This document shows positions 58,961 to 64,000 of a stretch of DNA of 64,000 nt, one piece after another. Source of the DNA: Nitrospira_D sp035465795 (GTDB taxonomy: Bacteria; Nitrospirota; Nitrospiria; Nitrospirales; Nitrospiraceae). Location: assembly GCF_049546785.1 (NCBI RefSeq), contig NZ_JBMWAN010000004.1, positions 496,001 to 560,000 of the forward strand, written 5' to 3'. Under the pieces are notes generated by a model. That model worked only from the letters and a program-made list of their open reading frames with translations, was not told the origin of the DNA and ran no database searches. Positions within the stretch are counted from its first letter, which is position 1. The number at the start of each line of letters is the position of its first letter. The position numbers and the translations under genes are program-made.

Positions 58961-59247
58961 GGAATAACATTGGCTCATGCGGTTCATATGGGACATCCGA
59001 CAGCATTTCAACCGGCGCACTCACTGACGGCATTGGTTCGCCTGCGATCCGCCGGCGGCGCGTCACGCCAGCCCTCACGCATCCGGCACCGTCTCCTCGA
59101 ATCGCTGCAGGGAGGAGGCGTTACCGGATCGATCATTCCGCCCCTCCCCCACCCGACCGGGATCCCCATGCCGCTCCCGCTTGTCCTTGGGGTTATCGGC
59201 GACTGTGCCGCGATAGTGAATGCGGCCGATCGAGGGGGTGGCCGGAT
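58961..59247. other. Intergenic, no recognisable gene
   Basis: A 287-base space. A 93-codon plus-strand frame covers it but has a composition like random GC-rich sequence and no binding site. GAGGGGG at 59232-59238 serves the next gene. Confidence 0.45.
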
Positions 59248-61977
59248 ATGAAGCAGATCCACCCGTTGTTCCAACCGCCTCCGGCCTCCGGAAGTCCGGA
59301 ATCGGGACCGGTCATCCTGCGCGACGGCACGACCGCGGCTATCCGCCCCACCCATGCGGAGGACCGGGCGATGATGCAAGCCTTCATCAACCGGTTGTCC
59401 CCCGCATCCAGGCGCCATCGGTTCTTTTCTGAAACCGGTCCCCCTGCGGACACCATGGCGTCGCTCTGCGATTCCTCGAACCCCGCCAAGCAACTCACCG
59501 TCGCGGTCACGAGGACCATCGCCGGACAGCCGCGCATCATCGCCGCCGGTTCCTATTGGGCGCGGACCGCCGACGAGGCCGAGGTGGCCATGGCAGTCGC
59601 CGACGACTTTCATGGGAAAGGCCTGGGAACAATCCTGCTCGAACGGCTGGCGATGCTGGCCATACACCGGGGCTTCACCAGACTGTGGGCGGTCACCCAT
59701 ACGGACAATGTGGCCATGCGGGAAGTCTTCCGTGAATCCGGGTACCCGATCCACGAATCCTATGAAGGCGGCGACATGCAAGTCCAGCTTTCGCTGCACC
59801 CGAGCGAACACACGGCGACCCGCCTGGAGTTGCGCGAGCGTATCGCCACGACCGCCTCCCTCCGCCCGTTCTTCTATCCCCGCTCCGTGGCGGTGATCGG
59901 AGCGTCCCGCGATCCCAAGAGCATCGGGTACCGGATCGTGGAAGCCCTCGCCGTCAACCGATTTACCGGCCTCATCTATCCGGTGAACCCCAAGGCGGCG
60001 ACCATAGCCGGCTTGACCGCCTTCTCCTCCGTCGCCGCGATCCCCGACGTCGTCGATCTGGCGGTGATCGTCGTGCCCCGTGATTCGGTCCTGCCCGTCC
60101 TCACCGATTGTGCCGGCAAAGGCATCAGCTCCGTGATCGTGATCTCCTCCGGCTTTGCCGAATCAGGCCCTGACGGAAAGCAGGCCCAGGACCGTCTGCT
60201 GGAGGCGGTCCGTCAACAGGGCATGCGCATGATCGGGCCGAACTGCTTCGGGCTGCTGAATGCCGATCCGGCCATCCGTCTCAACGCCACCTTCACGTCG
60301 GCCTTTCCTCCCGCCGGCCGCATGGCCATGGCCTCGCAGAGCGGCGCGCTGGGGCTCGCGATCCTGGCCGCGGCCCATCGGCTGCAACTGGGAGTATCCT
60401 CCTTTGTGAGCCTGGGAAATAATGCCGACGTCTCCACCAACGATCTGCTGCAATATTGGGAGGACGACCCTTCCACCGACCTCATTCTCCTCTACCTGGA
60501 GTCCTTCGGGAATCCCCGACGCTTCGCGAGAATTGCGCGTCGCGTCGCTCGCCGCAAACCGATCGTGGCGATCAAATCCGGCCGGAGCCTTGCCGGACGG
60601 CGCGCGGCCAGCTCCCACACCGCCGCGCTCGCATCGAGCGAGGTGGCCGTGGACACGCTCTTCCAGCAGTCCGGTGTGATCCGCGCAGACACCCTGGATG
60701 AGCTCTTCGCCCTGGCCCGTGGGCTTGCCGAGCAACCCCTGCCGAAGGGACAACGCGTCGGCATCATCACCAATGCCGGCGGCCCCGCCATCCTCTGCAC
60801 CGACGCCTGCGAAGCGGGCGGGTTGTCCGTCCCCGAACTGTCCAAGGCGATCACCGAGGCCCTGACGGCTTTCCTGCCTCCCGCCGCCTCGGTGAAAAAC
60901 CCGGTCGATCTGATCGCCTCCGCCGCTCCGGACCACTACACGCAAGCGATTACCACCCTCCTCGCCTCCGGGGAAGTCGATGCGTTGATCGTCCTCTACA
61001 TGTCCGTGACCGTCGGCGACGCAGCAGGCATTGCGAGCGGGATCTTGCGCGGGATCTCCACCGCCAGACAAGCCGGCGGCATAGACATCCCTATCTACAT
61101 TTGTTGGATGGCTGAAGGCGACCTCGAACGAACCTTCCAGGCGGCAGGCGAAACGATCCCCACATTTCCCTTGCCCGAACATCCGGCGGTCGTGCTCGGC
61201 AAAGCCCGCCGGTACGACGCATGGCGCAGCAAGCCGCTCGGCATGATTCCGGATTTCGACGATATGGACTTCGCCACCGCGCGAGCCATCTGCGCCACAA
61301 CCCTGTCTCACGAAGGGCCCGGTTGGCTGACCGTCGAAGACACCAGAGCCCTCCTCGCCGCAGCGAAACTCCCCGTGGCGCAGGGCGGAGTCGCAAGAAC
61401 CGCGGACCGGGCGGTGGCCCTGGCACATGAAGCGGGGTTTCCCGTCGCGGTCAAGCTTGCGTCACACCAGATCCTGCACAAAACCGAGATAGGCGGCGTG
61501 CATCTGAACCTGGCTGATGAACAGGCCGTGCGGAATTCGTTCGAAGCGATTCGGGCCAGGCTTGCGCAGGATGACCAACTCGATGCGATGGAAGGAGTGC
61601 TCGTGCAGCCGATGCTGTCCGGCGGCACGGAAGTGATGGTCGGCGTGACGCATGACCCGCTCTTCGGACCTTTGATTGCGTTCGGTCTTGGCGGCATTCA
61701 CGTGGAAATCCTCGGCGACGTGCGGTTCAGGATTACGCCGTTGACCGACCGCGATGCGGCGCAGTTGGTGCGAGAGATTAAGGGCTATCGATTGCTGCAA
61801 GGCTACCGGGGTCATCCTGCAGCGGATGTGGCGGCGATCGAAGAGGTGCTGTTGCGTCTCTCTCGCCTCGTCGAAGAAATTCCGGAGATCAGCGAACTGG
61901 ATTTGAATCCGATCTTCGCCCTGCCGCCAGGCCAAGGCTGCCGGATCGTGGATGCGAGGATCCGTGTCGTGAAGTAG
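59248..61977 (+). CDS. GNAT acetyltransferase fused to ADP-forming acyl-CoA synthetase
   Basis: A 909-residue protein from the ATG at 59248, 9 bases after GAGGGGG. Residues of about 20-175 are a GNAT domain (VAMAVADDFHGKGLGTILLE is the acetyl-CoA-binding motif). Residues of about 200-650 are a CoA-binding plus ligase domain (RSVAVIGASRDPKSIGYRI, GPNCFGLLN, MASQSGALGLAIL) with His457 in SSHTAALASSE, the phosphohistidine position of acyl-CoA synthetases. Residues of about 680-909 are an ATP-grasp domain (GFPVAVKLASHQILHKTEIG). The order GNAT first is that of type II protein acetyltransferases. In the classic Pat enzyme the synthetase His is lost; here it is present, so real synthetase activity is possible. 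Acs in this window is a candidate substrate. Confidence 0.88.
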   Translation: MKQIHPLFQPPPASGSPESGPVILRDGTTAAIRPTHAEDRAMMQAFINRLSPASRRHRFFSETGPPADTMASLCDSSNPAKQLTVAVTRTIAGQPRIIAAGSYWARTADEAEVAMAVADDFHGKGLGTILLERLAMLAIHRGFTRLWAVTHTDNVAMREVFRESGYPIHESYEGGDMQVQLSLHPSEHTATRLELRERIATTASLRPFFYPRSVAVIGASRDPKSIGYRIVEALAVNRFTGLIYPVNPKAATIAGLTAFSSVAAIPDVVDLAVIVVPRDSVLPVLTDCAGKGISSVIVISSGFAESGPDGKQAQDRLLEAVRQQGMRMIGPNCFGLLNADPAIRLNATFTSAFPPAGRMAMASQSGALGLAILAAAHRLQLGVSSFVSLGNNADVSTNDLLQYWEDDPSTDLILLYLESFGNPRRFARIARRVARRKPIVAIKSGRSLAGRRAASSHTAALASSEVAVDTLFQQSGVIRADTLDELFALARGLAEQPLPKGQRVGIITNAGGPAILCTDACEAGGLSVPELSKAITEALTAFLPPAASVKNPVDLIASAAPDHYTQAITTLLASGEVDALIVLYMSVTVGDAAGIASGILRGISTARQAGGIDIPIYICWMAEGDLERTFQAAGETIPTFPLPEHPAVVLGKARRYDAWRSKPLGMIPDFDDMDFATARAICATTLSHEGPGWLTVEDTRALLAAAKLPVAQGGVARTADRAVALAHEAGFPVAVKLASHQILHKTEIGGVHLNLADEQAVRNSFEAIRARLAQDDQLDAMEGVLVQPMLSGGTEVMVGVTHDPLFGPLIAFGLGGIHVEILGDVRFRITPLTDRDAAQLVREIKGYRLLQGYRGHPAADVAAIEEVLLRLSRLVEEIPEISELDLNPIFALPPGQGCRIVDARIRVVK

Positions 61978-62081
61978 GCCCAGGCTGAAAGCCTCGGGAG
62001 CCCCTCCTGAGGCCCTCCTCTCGGCTACTCAGTGCATTGACATACCACGCCCGGCAACTGCCACAGTGAACGACCAGGAGG

Positions 62082-62125
62082 CTTTGTGGCCGACTCCAGG
62101 AGGAACGCGCGAGCCGACCACAAAG
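62082..62125 (-). terminator. 14-bp stem-loop downstream of the outer-membrane protein gene
   Basis: CTTTGTGGCCGACT at 62082-62095 and AGCCGACCACAAAG at 62112-62125 are inverted copies differing at two positions. On the minus strand both differences become G-U pairs, so a complete 14-bp stem can form in minus-strand RNA, 41 bases after the stop of the barrel gene. No T tract follows. The strand bias supports a role in that transcript. Confidence 0.5.
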
Positions 62126-62165
62126 TGGAGCCTCTCCGGACAAGGCTCATGAGAGAAAGGACTTC

Positions 62166-62822
62166 TTAAAAGTGGTAACTTACGCCGAACGCAAGATGAT
62201 TCGCGTTGTAGTTTGCCGAGAGGTCGACCCCACCATTCCCAATCACATCAGAGTGGTTAATATTGGCGTAGTTGTACTTCCATTCTCCGAAGAGAGCTAC
62301 GTGGTCCGACACCCGAAACCTCAGCCCCAGTTGCGTATTCAGGCCGACATCCGTCCCTGAGCTCGAACCGGATGGGCCAGAAAGATGCGAGAAGAACACG
62401 CCTAAGCCCACTCCCGCGTAAGGCTCGAACTTCCCCATTTGCAACCTGACAAGGACGTTGATGGGAGCCCAGGTCAGAACCCTGAAGTCTTGGCCTGGCA
62501 GAATGAGACCATTTCCAAAGTCTTTCTGTTTAACACTAGGATTAGAGTTGAACACTTCCGTTTCCACGCCAAGCCACTTGATTGATTCAAAGTAATAGCC
62601 CAACTTGGCCCCGTACATCACTGAGTCGTTTAACTGTAAGTCATCAATGCCTCCGGTTGCCCCTCCTGCAGTAAGTTCAATACCGCTCAGGCTTTTCGGC
62701 AGCGTCGCACCCACCTGACCTGCGATATACATTTCTGCCCGGGCCTGAGGAGCAGATACCGCCAGACACAACACCCCCGCTACGACAGCACATAGCCCAA
62801 GTCCGTAATTCATTCGCCTCAT
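62166..62822 (-). CDS. Outer-membrane beta-barrel protein
   Basis: A 218-residue protein with a signal peptide (to about residue 30, QARA) and alternating hydrophobic strands ending in Phe (LAFGVSYHF), the standard signature for insertion into the outer membrane by BAM. The repeats GAKLGYYFESIKWLGVETEVF, FEPYAGVGLGVFF, LNTQLGLRFRVSDHVALFGEW indicate an eight-stranded OmpW/OmpX-like barrel. The ATG at 62822 is about 7 bases after AAAGGGG; a GTG at 62831 is an alternative. The gene is visibly less GC-rich than its neighbours, which suggests acquisition or relaxed codon use. Confidence 0.85.
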   Translation of the reverse strand: MRRMNYGLGLCAVVAGVLCLAVSAPQARAEMYIAGQVGATLPKSLSGIELTAGGATGGIDDLQLNDSVMYGAKLGYYFESIKWLGVETEVFNSNPSVKQKDFGNGLILPGQDFRVLTWAPINVLVRLQMGKFEPYAGVGLGVFFSHLSGPSGSSSGTDVGLNTQLGLRFRVSDHVALFGEWKYNYANINHSDVIGNGGVDLSANYNANHLAFGVSYHF

Positions 62823-63294
62823 ACAAGACACCCCTTTCTCCGGCTTCCATGCCGGCCAAACAATAATTACCCCATGAATTGATAAGAACCGCTCACTCGG
62901 AGAGACTTAAGTGCAACTACTAGACCTACTCTCTTCCTTTCCGCGCAACGCCATATTTCATTCAGAATTCCACAATAAATGATGCAACCTAGAATCCAAG
63001 GGAACAACAAAGGCTGGCTGGAGGGGGCAATTATCTACACACCGCCGCTATTCGTTGCTGCACTTCGCAACAACACACAATGCATCCTTTAGCTTTCTAA
63101 CTGTCAGAGGGTATCGACTTGAGACCTCTGGGCACCTCAGCAAGAATCAAAACCAGTCCACTGCAGTATCAATTCTGATTCCATTGGCCCCGGCGCAAGC
63201 TGGCCATCTTGACTCATACAGTAAGTCAGGGAAGACCTTGTCAACTATGAGAGGAATGGCAGGAGTCAGCCTCCCTGATTCCAACCTCCGGCAT
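62823..63294. other. AT-richer intergenic region
   Basis: About 470 bases with lower GC than the rest of the window and no gene I can support. A 102-codon plus-strand frame (63055-63363) has no binding site or family resemblance. It should contain the promoter of the minus-strand barrel gene near 62830-62900. Confidence 0.5.
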
Positions 63295-63549
63295 TCAGTA
63301 CCGCAGACTCATCGTCAGATCGAGGTTCTCCTCCTTGTACGGAAAGCTGGCGGCGGACAATGAGGGTGCACCGATGAGCCCTTGGGCGTCATTGGAAAAC
63401 CCGTAGCCTTCCGTCGGGATTCCCGGCAAATGGGTATCGAGTTTGCCGTTCATGTTCTCATCATGAATGACGGCCATCGCATAGGTTCCCGGCGGGATGT
63501 CTTCAAAGTCGCACCGCGCCTGCGCCTGCCGGATTTTCATGACCATCAC
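63295..63549 (-). pseudogene. C-terminal part of a DUF2141 protein, 5' truncated
   Basis: The 84-codon frame holds the second half of a DUF2141 domain: FEDIPPGTYAMAVIHDENMN, GKLDTHLPGIPTEGYGFSND and a C-terminal LDLTMSLRY. Complete members have a signal peptide and about 50 further residues before this point. Upstream, the frame continues only as LNPQFLRWATNVMVMK to a stop, which does not resemble the family. The N-terminal half seems to have been lost by a deletion or rearrangement. The short form could not be exported. Confidence 0.7.
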
Positions 63550-63609
63550 ATTTGTGGCCCAACGCAGAAACTGTGGATTGAGGCTAAGGAAGAAATTGGG
63601 CTATATGAG

Positions 63610-63996
63610 TCACCGTAGCGTCTTCAGCCAGGCCTGGATGTCGGCCATCTGCTGCTCGGTGACGGTCCCCTTCAAAGGCGGCATCACATGTCGCCCTTCG
63701 TAGACGACCTTCCAGAAGGCCGGCTCGTTCGACAGCACGGGGTTGCCGGCCAATCGCGGACCGATGCCACCGACTGCTTGCGGGCCGTGGCAGACGATGC
63801 AGCTCGCGTTGTAGAGCCCCTCGCCCCGCGTGCTGTCCCCCGCGGGATACTTCGCCGCATTCCCGGATGAACTATTCCTGTCCGCCCTCTGCGTGCCGCC
63901 GTCTTTCGCTTGAGCGAGACTGTCGTTCACATTGATGGCAGAGCCCAGGACGAATGCGGAGAGGGCAACGCAGGCCAACAACTTGTTCATCGGCAT
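63610..63996 (-). CDS. Mono-haem cytochrome c
   Basis: Up to 128 residues with a signal peptide (MNKLLACVALSAFVLGSA...), a low-complexity Ser/Asn/Gly stretch, and one haem motif CIVCH followed by GPQAVGGIGPRLAGNPV. The methionine in GRHVMPPLKG is the probable sixth haem ligand. This resembles class I cytochromes c of the c551/c552 type that carry electrons in the periplasm. Starts at 63996 (MPMNKLL) and 63990 (MNKLL) are both possible; the binding site lies outside or at the edge of the window. It ends 60 bases before the DUF2141 remnant. Confidence 0.9.
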   Translation of the reverse strand: MPMNKLLACVALSAFVLGSAINVNDSLAQAKDGGTQRADRNSSSGNAAKYPAGDSTRGEGLYNASCIVCHGPQAVGGIGPRLAGNPVLSNEPAFWKVVYEGRHVMPPLKGTVTEQQMADIQAWLKTLR

Positions 63997-64000
63997 AGAT

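Noticed and set aside
58970..59251. 93-codon plus-strand frame before the GNAT fusion
   Set aside because: Composition like random GC-rich DNA, and it overlaps the clear start region of the next gene.
60163..61428. 421-codon minus-strand frame opposite the GNAT fusion gene
   Set aside because: Antisense shadow of the acyl-CoA synthetase domain.
63055..63363. 102-codon plus-strand frame in the AT-richer gap
   Set aside because: No binding site or motif, and it runs into the DUF2141 remnant on the other strand.
1..64000. CRISPR arrays, rRNA, tRNA, prophage or intact insertion sequences
   Set aside because: No regularly spaced repeats, no transposase or integrase motifs, and no rRNA or tRNA signatures were found on reading both strands by eye.

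Overview
The window is about 64 kb of high-GC bacterial chromosome, roughly 60 percent GC by eye. It carries about 50 genes plus several gene fragments. My best guess for the source is a Nitrospira-like bacterium (phylum Nitrospirota). This rests on the overall gene style: many small secreted proteins, mono-haem cytochromes c, CBS and universal stress proteins, and lipoproteins preceded by strong AGGAGG sites. No rRNA, tRNA or phylogenetic marker gene was seen, so the assignment is an inference. I saw no CRISPR array, intact insertion sequence or prophage.

Layout. 1-2 kb: 3' part of a glycogen-debranching type glucosidase. 2.3-6.2 kb: a decayed stretch with a frameshifted, 5'-truncated CPA1 cation/proton antiporter, an intact OmpA-type lipoprotein, and the N-terminal stub of a Na+/Ca2+ exchanger. 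6.2-7.7 kb (minus): two double-CBS proteins and a secreted protein. 8-18.9 kb (plus): a compact run with a universal stress protein overlapping a Na+/K+-ATPase-like P-type pump, a MacA-like adaptor and MacB-like permease without an ATPase subunit, a helix-hairpin-helix protein overlapping an MgtA-type ATPase, and a glutathionyl-hydroquinone reductase. 19.1-23.6 kb: a 1046-residue secreted protein built from degenerate FPLY repeats, a strong RNA-like hairpin, and a membrane protein with a phospholipase-D-like tail. 23.7-30.7 kb (minus): an NTF2-like secreted protein, a SERCA-type Ca2+ ATPase, a small secreted protein, a four-CBS protein and zwf. 30.8-31.0 kb: an element with 27-bp inverted ends. 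31-37 kb (minus): a heavy-metal RND pump with its adaptor, then two DUF2238 membrane paralogues. 37.3-45.7 kb: a small Cys-rich protein, an MlaC-like protein, a SWIM/SNF2 helicase, malic enzyme, a zinc-ribbon protein and a cyclic-2,3-diphosphoglycerate-synthetase-like GTPase. 45.8-50.5 kb (plus): a second NTF2-like protein, a small HTH-like protein, Hsp20, a 51-aa membrane peptide, a phosphoribosyltransferase, a BCAM0308-like protein, a universal stress protein and cytochrome c. 50.9-57.7 kb (plus): acetyl-CoA synthetase, pyruvate dehydrogenase E1 alpha, E1 beta and E2, an acyl carrier protein, a CBS-like fragment and a thioredoxin/CcdA fusion. 57.8-64 kb: an RMD1-like protein, a GNAT plus acyl-CoA synthetase fusion, an outer-membrane barrel of lower GC, a DUF2141 remnant and a second cytochrome c.

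Themes. The region is rich in ion homeostasis (three P-type ATPases of different subclasses, an RND pump, broken antiporters), stress response (two USPs, Hsp20, three CBS proteins) and acetyl-CoA supply (acs, pdhABC with ACP, and an acetyltransferase-type fusion that could modify Acs). The most striking sequence-level feature is a set of imperfect palindromic repeats. Some lie between genes and some lie in frame inside genes: the Ca2+ ATPase, pdhA and the pdhC linker. The pdh operon is especially rich in them.
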